Translations under genes and position numbers: made by a program | The notes under the pieces: generated by a model | The model's database searches: none | The model's input: the letters and a program-made list of their open reading frames with translations, nothing else | Told to the model about the DNA's origin: nothing | Assembly (NCBI GenBank): GCA_016744415.1 | Contig: JADGEL010000001.1 | Span: 434,001 to 498,000 of the forward strand | DNA from: Flavobacteriaceae bacterium | Lineage (GTDB): Bacteria; Bacteroidota; Bacteroidia; Flavobacteriales; Flavobacteriaceae | Length of the DNA stretch: 64,000 bases | Direction: 5' to 3' | In this document: one piece after another, positions 9,141 to 17,359 of the stretch | Position numbering within the stretch: the stretch's first letter is position 1 | How the letters are laid out: each line of letters starts with the position of its first letter

Positions 9141-9176
9141 AAAAAAGAAGGTTTGACATGTCAAACCTTCTTTTTT
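9141..9176. terminator. Perfect palindromic terminator upstream of tex
   Basis: Bases 9141-9176 form an 18+18 perfect palindrome. The core arms are AGAAGGTTTGACA and its complement, flanked by A6 on one side and T6 on the other, so it would terminate transcription in both directions. It isolates tex from the upstream unknown gene. Confidence 0.85.
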
Positions 9177-9225
9177 ATTATATAAACATTAGTTTTTCAA
9201 AATTATCGTAAATTAATAATAGAAA

Positions 9226-11352
9226 ATGCAATTAATTCAATTTATAAAAAGCAAAACAAATCTTCCAGAAAAAGGAATTCAAAACACTGTTGATTTATTA
9301 AACGAAGATTGCACGGTTCCTTTTATTTCTAGATATCGAAAAGAACGTACTGGAAATTTGGATGAGGTTCAAATAGCCGATATCGTAAAATTCAAAGATC
9401 ATTTTGAAACAATTGAAAAACGAAAAATAGCTGTCCTAAAAGCTTTAGAAGAACAAGATGTTCTCACTTCAGAAATAAAGCAAAAAATAGAATCAATTGA
9501 TAATTTAACAACGCTCGAAGATGTGTATTTACCTTTTAAGAAAAAGCGTAAAACGAAGGCAGAAACTGCACGGAAAAATGGATTAGAACCATTGGCGAAA
9601 ATCATCATGAGCCAGAAAGCAAATGATGTGAAATCTATTGCTTATAAATATATTAATAGTGAAGTTGCTTCGGTAGAAGATACCTTGGAAGGAGCAAAAT
9701 ATATTATTGCCGAATGGATTAATGAAAGAACCGATATCAGAAATAATATACGATGGCAATTAGAGAAGTTTGCAGCAATCACTACCAAAGGAGTAAGGGC
9801 TAAAATAGGTGATGAAAAAGCTCAAAAATTTAGAGATTATTTTGATTGGTCTGAAGCCTTAAATCGATGTCCGTCACACAGATTACTGGCTATTTTAAGA
9901 GCCGAAAAAGAAGGGCTTATCCGAGTAAAAATTGAAATTGATAATGACCGCGCCCTTGAAAAAATAGAAAATAGAATTATTAAATCAAACAATGAATGCA
10001 GCGAACAAATAGCCTTGGCAATTCAAGATTCGTATAAACGCTTGTTATTGCCAGCATTATCGAATGAAATTTTAACAAAAAAAAAAGAAAAAGCTGACGA
10101 TATTGCAATTGATGTTTTTGCCAAAAACTTGAAACAATTATTATTGGGAGCACCATTGGGCGAGAAGCGAATTTTGGGTATTGATCCTGGGTTTAGATCT
10201 GGCTGTAAAGTTGTTTGTTTAAATGCACATGGAGGTTTAGAGCACAACGAGACAATCTATCCGCATGTACCCCAAAATAAATCGTTAGAGGCCATGAAAA
10301 AAATTAATTTTTTGGTTGATGCTCATAAGATTGAAGCCATTGCAATTGGAAACGGAACAGCGTCACGCGAAACCGAACAACTAATTCGTAAGATTAGATT
10401 TAATAAAGATATCCAAATATTTGTGGTGAGTGAAGCAGGAGCATCGATTTATTCGGCATCAAAAATTGCACGAGAAGAGTTTCCAAACTATGATGTAACA
10501 GTGAGAGGAGCCGTATCTATTGGAAGACGTTTAGCAGACCCTTTGGCAGAATTGGTGAAAATTGATGCCAAATCTATTGGCGTTGGTCAATACCAGCACG
10601 ATGTTGATCAATCCAAGTTAAAAAATACTTTAGATACTGTTGTAGAAAGTTGTGTAAATACTATTGGGGTAAACATCAATACAGCAAGTAAATCGCTATT
10701 AAGTTATGTTTCTGGAATTGGACCTAAACTCGCTGAAAATATTGTGGAATACAGAAATACGAATGGTGCATTTTTATCTAGAAATGATATAAAGAAAGTC
10801 CCTAGATTAGGTGTCAAAGCCTTTGAACAGGGTGCAGGATTTTTGCGAATCAAGGAAGCAAAGAATCCATTAGATAATTCAGCGGTACACCCTGAGAGTT
10901 ATGCTGTGGTTAGTAAAATGGCTAAAGATGAAGTAACATCAGTTATTGAGTTAATTGGAAACAAAACATTATTACAGCGGTTGGATTTACAAAAGTATTG
11001 TTCTAGCACTATTGGTATTCCTACATTGAAAGACATTATAAAAGAACTTGAAAAACCTGGGGCAGATCCAAGAGAGACTGCAAAAGTATTTACCTTTAAT
11101 AAAGATATTCGTACTATTTCTGATTTGAGAGAAGGTCAATTATTACCAGGGATTATAAATAATATTACTAATTTTGGTTGCTTTGTAGATGTGGGAATTA
11201 AAGAAAGTGGCTTGGTACATGTTTCTAATCTATCGGATAAGTTTGTCACTGATGTTAACGAAATTGTCAATCTTCATCAACAAGTTATTGTAAAGGTTTT
11301 AGAAGTTGATGTTGCTCGTAAGCGAATTCAGTTATCGATGAATTATAAGTAA
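9226..11352 (+). CDS. tex: Tex-family RNA-binding transcriptional accessory protein
   Basis: Cytoplasmic nucleic-acid-binding protein of 708 residues. Domains in order are the helical Tex N-terminal region (about 1-190), a YqgF/RNase H-like domain near residue 320 (ILGIDPGFRSG), a helix-hairpin-helix region (about 485-545; SYVSGIGPKLAENIVEYR) and a C-terminal S1 RNA-binding domain (about 635-706; GIINNITNFGCFVDVGIKES). Tex proteins affect transcription elongation and stress tolerance, and are related to eukaryotic Spt6. It is a single gene after a strong terminator. The length is slightly below the ~750-780 of proteobacterial Tex but complete in domain content. Confidence 0.93.
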   Translation: MQLIQFIKSKTNLPEKGIQNTVDLLNEDCTVPFISRYRKERTGNLDEVQIADIVKFKDHFETIEKRKIAVLKALEEQDVLTSEIKQKIESIDNLTTLEDVYLPFKKKRKTKAETARKNGLEPLAKIIMSQKANDVKSIAYKYINSEVASVEDTLEGAKYIIAEWINERTDIRNNIRWQLEKFAAITTKGVRAKIGDEKAQKFRDYFDWSEALNRCPSHRLLAILRAEKEGLIRVKIEIDNDRALEKIENRIIKSNNECSEQIALAIQDSYKRLLLPALSNEILTKKKEKADDIAIDVFAKNLKQLLLGAPLGEKRILGIDPGFRSGCKVVCLNAHGGLEHNETIYPHVPQNKSLEAMKKINFLVDAHKIEAIAIGNGTASRETEQLIRKIRFNKDIQIFVVSEAGASIYSASKIAREEFPNYDVTVRGAVSIGRRLADPLAELVKIDAKSIGVGQYQHDVDQSKLKNTLDTVVESCVNTIGVNINTASKSLLSYVSGIGPKLAENIVEYRNTNGAFLSRNDIKKVPRLGVKAFEQGAGFLRIKEAKNPLDNSAVHPESYAVVSKMAKDEVTSVIELIGNKTLLQRLDLQKYCSSTIGIPTLKDIIKELEKPGADPRETAKVFTFNKDIRTISDLREGQLLPGIINNITNFGCFVDVGIKESGLVHVSNLSDKFVTDVNEIVNLHQQVIVKVLEVDVARKRIQLSMNYK

Positions 11353-11443
11353 TATTTGTTTTCATAAGTTTAAGTTTTGTAAAACAATCGTAGTTAAAGT
11401 TTATGACTTACATAGGTTTTTGATTTTAACATATGGTAGATAC

Positions 11444-11470
11444 TTGTTTATTCAATTTTGGCTAAATTTG
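11444..11470 (+). promoter_or_regulatory. Candidate promoter of the lipoprotein gene
   Basis: TTG (11444-11446), 16 bases, then TAAATTTG (11463-11470) fit the TTG...TAnnTTTG pattern with slightly short spacing. The ATG follows 33 bases later. Confidence 0.5.
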
Positions 11471-11503
11471 TTTCAATTGAATAATTACATTAAAAAATAA
11501 GAA

Positions 11504-12301
11504 ATGAAAAAATACCTTTTAATCAGTTTTATGTTATTGCTATTAATGGCTTGTAATCATAAACCTCATCAACACGGATCAGAATTTACAACTGCTACAG
11601 GTAAAAATATTGTTGTAAGCGAGAAACATGAGCATAGTGAAAGCTTGACTTCTATTACAATTCAAACCAATGGTTTTGAAAATGATGATACGATTGACTT
11701 AAATGGTATTGACCCTGTTTCTTTTATACAATTAGCAGACCTTGACCAAAATGGGTTTGATGAAATCTACATCATAACTAAAGCTACTGGATCAGGGAGT
11801 TATTTAAATGTGATTGGATATGCATCTAACAATGACATGAGTTTAACACGAATTTATTTTCCTGAATTAAACAATAGTGATTTTGAAAAAGGAGGTTTGT
11901 TTGAAGGCTATATGGGACATGATTCCTTCTTTTTTCAAGAAGATAAATTAGTGCGTAAATTTCCTATTTATCTTGAAAATGATACCAATAACAGTCCAAC
12001 AAGAGATGAAAAAGAAATTTCTTATTTATTGATTCAGGGAGAGGCAAGTTGGCAATTAAAAGTGCAAAATATTTATCACGAAAAAGTGCAAATCGTTAGA
12101 GATTGTTCTGGAACTTATATCAGAATGAATGATTGGGATTATAAGGTTTGTAATGACAAAGAGTTAGGTACTATTGAAAACAATGCATTCTTAAACCTAT
12201 CTTTTATCGATATAAATAAATGCAAACTCCCAGAGGGTACTGCTGTTTGTATGCTTTATCATGAGCATGTTGGCTCAGTAAAAATTTTAGAAATTCATTG
12301 A
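11504..12301 (+). CDS. Predicted lipoprotein of unknown function
   Basis: 265-residue protein with a lipoprotein signal peptide: a hydrophobic core (LLISFMLLLL) followed by the lipobox LMAC with Cys17. The mature region is His-rich at its start (NHKPHQHG) and includes FIQLADLDQNGFDEIYIIT, which resembles an FG-GAP/VCBS-like calcium-binding turn (DLDQNGFDE). It probably sits in the outer or inner membrane facing the periplasm. Its stop codon directly abuts the stop of convergent bioB with no intergenic base and no terminator. Function not recognised. Confidence 0.75.
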   Translation: MKKYLLISFMLLLLMACNHKPHQHGSEFTTATGKNIVVSEKHEHSESLTSITIQTNGFENDDTIDLNGIDPVSFIQLADLDQNGFDEIYIITKATGSGSYLNVIGYASNNDMSLTRIYFPELNNSDFEKGGLFEGYMGHDSFFFQEDKLVRKFPIYLENDTNNSPTRDEKEISYLLIQGEASWQLKVQNIYHEKVQIVRDCSGTYIRMNDWDYKVCNDKELGTIENNAFLNLSFIDINKCKLPEGTAVCMLYHEHVGSVKILEIH

Positions 12302-13402
12302 TTATACTTTTCTAATCTCAACAGCTTTTGCTTTTGCAACTTCGTTACGCTCAATTTTATGTTCAGGACGTGACCATTTAGGTTTTTCGCCCTTTGATTG
12401 ATATTCAGAATTAATTGCTTCAACCGTTTTTGGTTGTACCATTTTTGTAAATGGTTTTTGAGGAATCATCCCTAATAACTCAAACATTTTCATGTCTTCA
12501 TTTACATCAGGATTTGGCGTAGTTAATAACTTATTACCTGCAAAAATAGAATTAGCACCAGCAAAGAAACACATGGCTTGCCCTTCTCTACTCATCTCTG
12601 TTCTACCTGCTGATAAACGTACTTGAGTTTCTGGCATTACAATTCTGGTAGTGGCAACCATACGAATCATATCCCAAATTTCAACTGGTTTTTCATCTTC
12701 CATCGGAGTTCCCTCAACTGCAACCAATGCATTTATTGGAGTAGATTCTGGTTGAGGATTTAAAGTTGATAATGCTACTAACATTCCTGCTCTATCTTCA
12801 ATATTTTCTCCCATTCCGATAATACCACCAGAACAAACAGTCACATTGGTTTTACGAACATTCTCAATTGTATCCAATCTATCTTGATAGCCTCTGGTAG
12901 AAATTACTTCTTTATAATATTCTTCTGACGAATCTAAATTATGATTGTAAGCATACAAACCAGCTTCAGCCAAACGCTTTGCTTGATTCTCAGTAATCAT
13001 TCCTAAAGTACAACACACTTCCATGTCTAATTTGTTGATTCCTCGTACCATTTCTAGTACCTCATCAAATTCAGAACCATCCTTTACATTTCTCCAAGCA
13101 GCCCCCATACAAACTCTAGAGCTCCCACTTTCTTTGGCCTGTAAAGCCTTTTCTTTTACCTCATCAAGACTCATTAAATTATTTCCTTCTACACCAGTAT
13201 TATAACGTGCTGCCTGTGGACAATAGCCACAATCTTCAGAACATCCTCCAGTTTTTATAGATAATAACGTAGAAACCTGTACCACATTTGGATCGTGGTT
13301 TTCTCGATGAATTGTTGCTGCATCATAGAGCAATTCCATCATCGGCTTGTTATAAATTTCTAGAATTTCTTCTTTGGTCCAGTTATGTTTTGTCTGAGTC
13401 AT
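12302..13402 (-). CDS. bioB: Biotin synthase
   Basis: Radical SAM enzyme of 366 residues that inserts sulfur into dethiobiotin, the last step of biotin synthesis. The 4Fe-4S motif CxxxCxxC is C54, C58, C61 (GGCSEDCGYC), followed by the conserved AARYNTG. Later conserved segments YNHNLDSS and RLSAGRTEM are present. The gene is separated from the other bio genes on the same strand by AbiH, a hydrolase and a ketoacyl synthase. It has its own -7 element, so it is probably transcribed alone. Confidence 0.97.
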   Translation of the reverse strand: MTQTKHNWTKEEILEIYNKPMMELLYDAATIHRENHDPNVVQVSTLLSIKTGGCSEDCGYCPQAARYNTGVEGNNLMSLDEVKEKALQAKESGSSRVCMGAAWRNVKDGSEFDEVLEMVRGINKLDMEVCCTLGMITENQAKRLAEAGLYAYNHNLDSSEEYYKEVISTRGYQDRLDTIENVRKTNVTVCSGGIIGMGENIEDRAGMLVALSTLNPQPESTPINALVAVEGTPMEDEKPVEIWDMIRMVATTRIVMPETQVRLSAGRTEMSREGQAMCFFAGANSIFAGNKLLTTPNPDVNEDMKMFELLGMIPQKPFTKMVQPKTVEAINSEYQSKGEKPKWSRPEHKIERNEVAKAKAVEIRKV

Positions 13403-13421
13403 TTCATTAAATTTGATAGGG

Positions 13422-13429
13422 CAAAAGTA
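13422..13429 (-). promoter_or_regulatory. -7 element of bioB
   Basis: On the minus strand TACTTTTG fits TAnnTTTG and predicts a leader of about 10-15 bases before the bioB ATG. No clear -33 TTG is seen. Confidence 0.45.
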
Positions 13430-13455
13430 ATAATAACTTTTTGCATGAAATAGAT

Positions 13456-14538
13456 TTATTCTAGTTTTCGGGGCTTTGGCATTTGTCTAGATTTACTTTT
13501 CGGAACTAATTTTTTACGCATCAAACCTTTATTCTTAAAATGTCGTGAAATCTCATATGATTTTTCAGTAAAATCATCTGTTCCATCACGTTTCTTATGA
13601 TAAAATATTTTTATTGACTTACAATTATCATGTTCAAAAATTTGATTTAACATTGTTCTATCGGAAATACCACACGAATGCCCAATTATATAAACTTGAA
13701 AATCATTAGATTCTACAAACCTTATTAGATTATGGTAATTTTCAGTTTGTGAATATTTAAAAGATTTAATATGTGTAAAAAGTTCATTGTTTTTAAGGTT
13801 CTCAAATTCTAAGTAGTTTTTATCTAATTCATCTCCGAAACCAAAAATTGGAGGATTTTTATTATTTCCTAACTCTCCATGAATATAATTATAATGTATC
13901 AACAAATTATTCAAATGAATTTGAGTTTGTCCAAAATAATATTCGAAAGTTGAAGTGTAATTAAAATTTAAAAAATAGAGCAATTCTGGATTAATGTCAT
14001 TTTTCAGTTTCACAGTAACCAAGTCCCCACTTTTTATTTTTTCAGAAAATAATTCTGAATATGGAGCATGATGAAAATTAAATTGATGTAAGTTTAGTTC
14101 ATCCAAATATGATTCTAATCTTACACGTAAATAATTGAATTCATTATTTAGTTTAATTATTGATTCTGGTTTTTTAACATAAGAATTTAATATCTCAAAA
14201 TAATCATTCTCAATATCTACCCAATTTAGTTCATTTAAATTATCATATAGTTTTTTAAATAATCTTGAATGAAATTTGACATTGCACCACTTACTTCTAT
14301 TTAAAAAATCTATTTTTTCCTTTACTTGGTTAAAATTTGAAATATCAACTTCAGGATTTTCATTAAAAGAAACATTTCCATGATAAGATAGATGAAACAA
14401 TTCATCATTATAATCAGTATTTTGATTCAAGAAAGCTTCTATTGCTTTTTTAAAATAATTTAAAATGAAATTTTTATAGCTAGTTTTAAATCCATGTGCA
14501 AGATCAAATCCATTGCCAATAAGAATAAGTCTGCTCAT
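13456..14538 (-). CDS. AbiH-family protein (phage abortive infection)
   Basis: Protein of 360 residues whose start, RLILIGNGFDLAHG...TSYKNFI, is the hallmark of the AbiH family, first described as a lactococcal plasmid-borne abortive-infection gene. A second family landmark is the central LNFNYTSTFEYYF block, and YIIGHSCGISDRTMLNQIF near residue 315 is also typical. The start at 14538 places this hallmark at residue 2; an in-frame start at 14568 would add ten non-conserved residues. The molecular mechanism of AbiH is not known. It is an AT-rich gene lodged between bioB and the rest of the biotin locus, as expected of a mobile defence gene. Confidence 0.85.
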   Translation of the reverse strand: MSRLILIGNGFDLAHGFKTSYKNFILNYFKKAIEAFLNQNTDYNDELFHLSYHGNVSFNENPEVDISNFNQVKEKIDFLNRSKWCNVKFHSRLFKKLYDNLNELNWVDIENDYFEILNSYVKKPESIIKLNNEFNYLRVRLESYLDELNLHQFNFHHAPYSELFSEKIKSGDLVTVKLKNDINPELLYFLNFNYTSTFEYYFGQTQIHLNNLLIHYNYIHGELGNNKNPPIFGFGDELDKNYLEFENLKNNELFTHIKSFKYSQTENYHNLIRFVESNDFQVYIIGHSCGISDRTMLNQIFEHDNCKSIKIFYHKKRDGTDDFTEKSYEISRHFKNKGLMRKKLVPKSKSRQMPKPRKLE

Positions 14539-14665
14539 TACATCTGAATTCTCAGATTCTAAAACCATATAAACATTTTTAAATAAAGATATATAATTTT
14601 TTTCTATTTAGAAAGTAAATTATCTGTAGCATTCCCTCTCAAAATACAATTAAATATACTGTTAT

Positions 14666-15634
14666 TTATTTCTCTTTTAGAAATTCATCTAACAACGCAT
14701 AAAACTTTTCAGGCTCTTCTAAATATGGATTATGTCCACTATTTTCAAACATCACAAAAGTTGCTTGAGGCATAAAATCTTTATATTGAACCGAAAATTC
14801 TGGAGTAGAAACACCATCATACCTTCCTGCAATAATCAATGTTTTAGCTTTTATATCTTTCAAATTCTGTCTATAATCTTGATCTATCATACTTCCTGAC
14901 ACATCGAAATATCCATCTCTTCCAATAATAGCAATATATACATCAATTGCCATACTTCTATGTTTATATTTTGGCGAATTTTGATTTAACTTCGTATTGT
15001 GATAATAAACATATTTAGTAGGGAAACTACCATAAATATCCATGTGTTCTTTGTCGCTCGATACAAACCCTTCCGCTCTAATTACTAATAATTTTTTCCA
15101 TTTTTCTGGAAAATGAGTTTTTGCATACTGATTATAACTGTCGCAGTTTGCTTGCCACATTGCTCCACTATGAAACCCATTTATCAACACCATTTTATCT
15201 ACTTTATTTGGGTATTTAATAGCATACGCCTGTGCAGGAACGGTTCCGTAAGAATGGCCTAAGAGTGAGATCTTTTCGTAATTTAATATTTTGCGTAGTT
15301 TCTCTATTAAATCTACATCGTTTTCTATTGAGTATTCAGATGTGTTTTTAGCATCATCACTTTTCCCTCTTCCTAAAAAATCAATAAAGACTACTGTATT
15401 TGTTTTGTAATACTGACCGAAATTTCCTTGCATATAGTCATGAGAATTCCCTGGACCTCCAGGTAAAAAGAAAATAGGTGCTCCTGTTCCTTTGATTTCC
15501 ACATTTATTTTGTAGTCATCTATTTCAATAAACTTTGATTCAAATTTATCATAAATTTCAGGATCTTGTTGCGCCAAAACACCTGTGTAAATACTTAATG
15601 TAATAAGCGTAAGTAATTGAGTTCTAAATTTCAT
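14666..15634 (-). CDS. Exported alpha/beta hydrolase, proline-iminopeptidase-like
   Basis: 322-residue alpha/beta-hydrolase with a signal peptide (about 1-22, ending GVLAQQ). The oxyanion-region motif LPGGPGNSHDY (58-67) and nucleophile elbow GHSYG with S128 are clear. Likely acid and base are the Asp in AGRYDG (about 273) and the His in ENSGHNPY (about 302). The GGPG motif is shared with prolyl aminopeptidases and related S33 hydrolases. The signal peptide argues against it being the cytosolic biotin-pathway esterase BioH despite its position beside the ketoacyl synthase. It lies 50 bases downstream of that gene on the same strand and may be cotranscribed with it. Confidence 0.8.
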   Translation of the reverse strand: MKFRTQLLTLITLSIYTGVLAQQDPEIYDKFESKFIEIDDYKINVEIKGTGAPIFFLPGGPGNSHDYMQGNFGQYYKTNTVVFIDFLGRGKSDDAKNTSEYSIENDVDLIEKLRKILNYEKISLLGHSYGTVPAQAYAIKYPNKVDKMVLINGFHSGAMWQANCDSYNQYAKTHFPEKWKKLLVIRAEGFVSSDKEHMDIYGSFPTKYVYYHNTKLNQNSPKYKHRSMAIDVYIAIIGRDGYFDVSGSMIDQDYRQNLKDIKAKTLIIAGRYDGVSTPEFSVQYKDFMPQATFVMFENSGHNPYLEEPEKFYALLDEFLKEK

Positions 15635-15684
15635 TAGTGTTTGTTTTAAAAATTAAAGACTGTTTTAGATTGACTAAATCTATT

Positions 15685-16866
15685 TTATTTTGATAATAAA
15701 ATAGAAACTGCATTTCCTCCAAACCCAACTGCATTCACTAATATTTTTTTAATCTTTTTTGGTGGCTGATGATTTTCTAAAAATGGTATTCCGATAAATT
15801 GTTGATGTTGTAACATCAAAACAGCGAACTCTAAACTCAACGCACCAGAGGCTCCGAAGGTGTGACCAATTTTCCATTTGTTTGAAGTTACAGCAGGCAG
15901 TTTATCTCCAAATATTTTTGTGATAGCGTTGTGTTCTGATCTGTCTCCTTTTAAAGTTCCTGGTGCGTGCATCACAATCACATCAACCTCAGAACTGTCA
16001 ATATTTTTCAATGCCATTTCCATCGATTTTTGGAAGCAAAGTGCTTCTTCTGATATAGAAATATTGTGTTCTAAAATTTCTGTGGCATAACCAATTCCTT
16101 CGATTGTAGCAAGTGCATTTTTGGCATTCCCTTTTTCTAAACAAATAGTAGCAGCCCCTTCTCCAAGTATCATGGTGTTTTTCTTTTTTGAAAAATCGAG
16201 CGTTTTGCAAGGATATGCTTTATTCTGATTATTATTAGAATTATTCAGCAACCCATCATCAGCATAAATTTTTAATGCTTTCATTTGAGCAATGGTAAAA
16301 TCTGTTAAAGGTGCTTCGCTACCACCCACTAAAAAAGAGTCACTCATACCAGCGTTAATCCAAGCTACTCCATTTAAAACTGCATGTAAGGCGGTTGAGC
16401 AAGTAATAGAATGGCTAATAGTTGGCCCCGATGTTTGCAAATCATGTGCAACCCACGAAGAAATATTTCCTAAAGTAGTTGTTGGGGATGCCAATGGCAT
16501 TACTTTTTTTCTGTCCAAAAAATCTTGATGGTTTTTTTCGAATAATTCTGTGGCACCACGAGAGGACCCTATATTTATTCCGAAATTTCTAGATTGCCAA
16601 TTGGCTTTTTTAATTGCTTTTCTAGAAGTGTAAATCGCCATTAAAACAGATTTGTCTAAATCCTGATAATGCTTATTTGATTTTCTTAATGTATCTATTT
16701 CCTTTGCATCTCCCTTTGACAAAGTCGCTACAAACGGGTTCGCTCTATTTACATCTTTCGTAGTAAAACAATGTTGATTATTTAAATAATTCTCCCAAAT
16801 AGTTTCGGGATTATTTCCCAAAGGAGAAATCGAAGTAATGGCTGTTATCGAAATTGGGTGTTGCAC
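15685..16866 (-). CDS. FabF-like beta-ketoacyl-ACP synthase in the biotin locus
   Basis: Condensing enzyme of 393 residues with the full KAS I/II triad: C156 (SITCSTALHA), H300 (VMHAPGTLKGD) and H335 (KIGHTFGASGA). It therefore should elongate acyl-ACP with malonyl-ACP. It lies downstream of bioF-bioD-bioA on the same strand, separated only by a convergently read Coa1-like gene. No bioC, bioH, bioW or bioI is visible in the window, so a role in making the pimeloyl precursor is an attractive inference. An alternative is aryl-polyene or general fatty-acid synthesis, though no ACP, dehydratase or reductase accompanies it. Confidence 0.85.
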   Translation of the reverse strand: MQHPISITAITSISPLGNNPETIWENYLNNQHCFTTKDVNRANPFVATLSKGDAKEIDTLRKSNKHYQDLDKSVLMAIYTSRKAIKKANWQSRNFGINIGSSRGATELFEKNHQDFLDRKKVMPLASPTTTLGNISSWVAHDLQTSGPTISHSITCSTALHAVLNGVAWINAGMSDSFLVGGSEAPLTDFTIAQMKALKIYADDGLLNNSNNNQNKAYPCKTLDFSKKKNTMILGEGAATICLEKGNAKNALATIEGIGYATEILEHNISISEEALCFQKSMEMALKNIDSSEVDVIVMHAPGTLKGDRSEHNAITKIFGDKLPAVTSNKWKIGHTFGASGALSLEFAVLMLQHQQFIGIPFLENHQPPKKIKKILVNAVGFGGNAVSILLSK

Positions 16867-16883
16867 TAATTTTGTATTTTTAG

Positions 16884-16891
16884 CAAAAGTA
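16884..16891 (-). promoter_or_regulatory. -7 element of the ketoacyl synthase gene
   Basis: Minus-strand TACTTTTG matches TAnnTTTG and predicts a leader of about 12 bases. It suggests the synthase and perhaps the hydrolase are transcribed separately from bioFDA. Confidence 0.45.
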
Positions 16892-16933
16892 ATATCTAGT
16901 TTTTAAACGTATCATATTAATTGAATTTAAATT

Positions 16934-17359
16934 ATGGAAGAACAAAAAAATTGGTTTAGCAGAAATTGGATTTGGGCTGTACCAGGTTGTGGCTGTGTCG
17001 GAATTATTTTATTTGTTGTATTCGGATTGGGCGCTGCCTTTTTTGGACTTAAAAATTTTGTGTCAAATTCAACTCCCTATGAATATGCTGTTGAACAAGC
17101 AACAAATAACGCTGATGTGATTCAGCTTTTAGGCGAACCTGTAAAAACAGATGGTATGATGAGTGGAAATGTTTCTATCCAAAATAAAAGTGGGAGTGCT
17201 GATTTTACCGTACCACTAAAAGGGTCAAAAGGTACCGGAACATTAATTGCTATTGCTGAACGATTTGATGGCGAATGGGTGTATGAAGATTTATATGTCA
17301 TCATAAAAGACACCCAAAATCGTATTAATTTATTAGACCAGACTTTAGAGGGTATCTAA
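16934..17359 (+). CDS. Coa1-like small membrane protein
   Basis: 141-residue protein with one membrane segment (about 13-38: WIWAVPGCGCVGIILFVVFGLGAAFF) and a C-terminal extracytoplasmic domain resembling the cytochrome c oxidase assembly factor Coa1 family (YEYAVEQATNNADVIQLLGEPV...). The Coa1 label is by family resemblance; a role in oxidase assembly in bacteria is not established. It runs against the biotin genes: its last 15 bases overlap the 3' end of bioA, so the two mRNAs would be antisense there. A glycine- and cysteine-rich turn (GCGC) in the membrane segment is unusual. Confidence 0.75.
   Translation: MEEQKNWFSRNWIWAVPGCGCVGIILFVVFGLGAAFFGLKNFVSNSTPYEYAVEQATNNADVIQLLGEPVKTDGMMSGNVSIQNKSGSADFTVPLKGSKGTGTLIAIAERFDGEWVYEDLYVIIKDTQNRINLLDQTLEGI

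Noticed and set aside
14666-15634. Alpha/beta hydrolase as the biotin esterase BioH
   Set aside because: It has a clear signal peptide and a GGPG motif typical of S33 peptidases; BioH acts in the cytoplasm.
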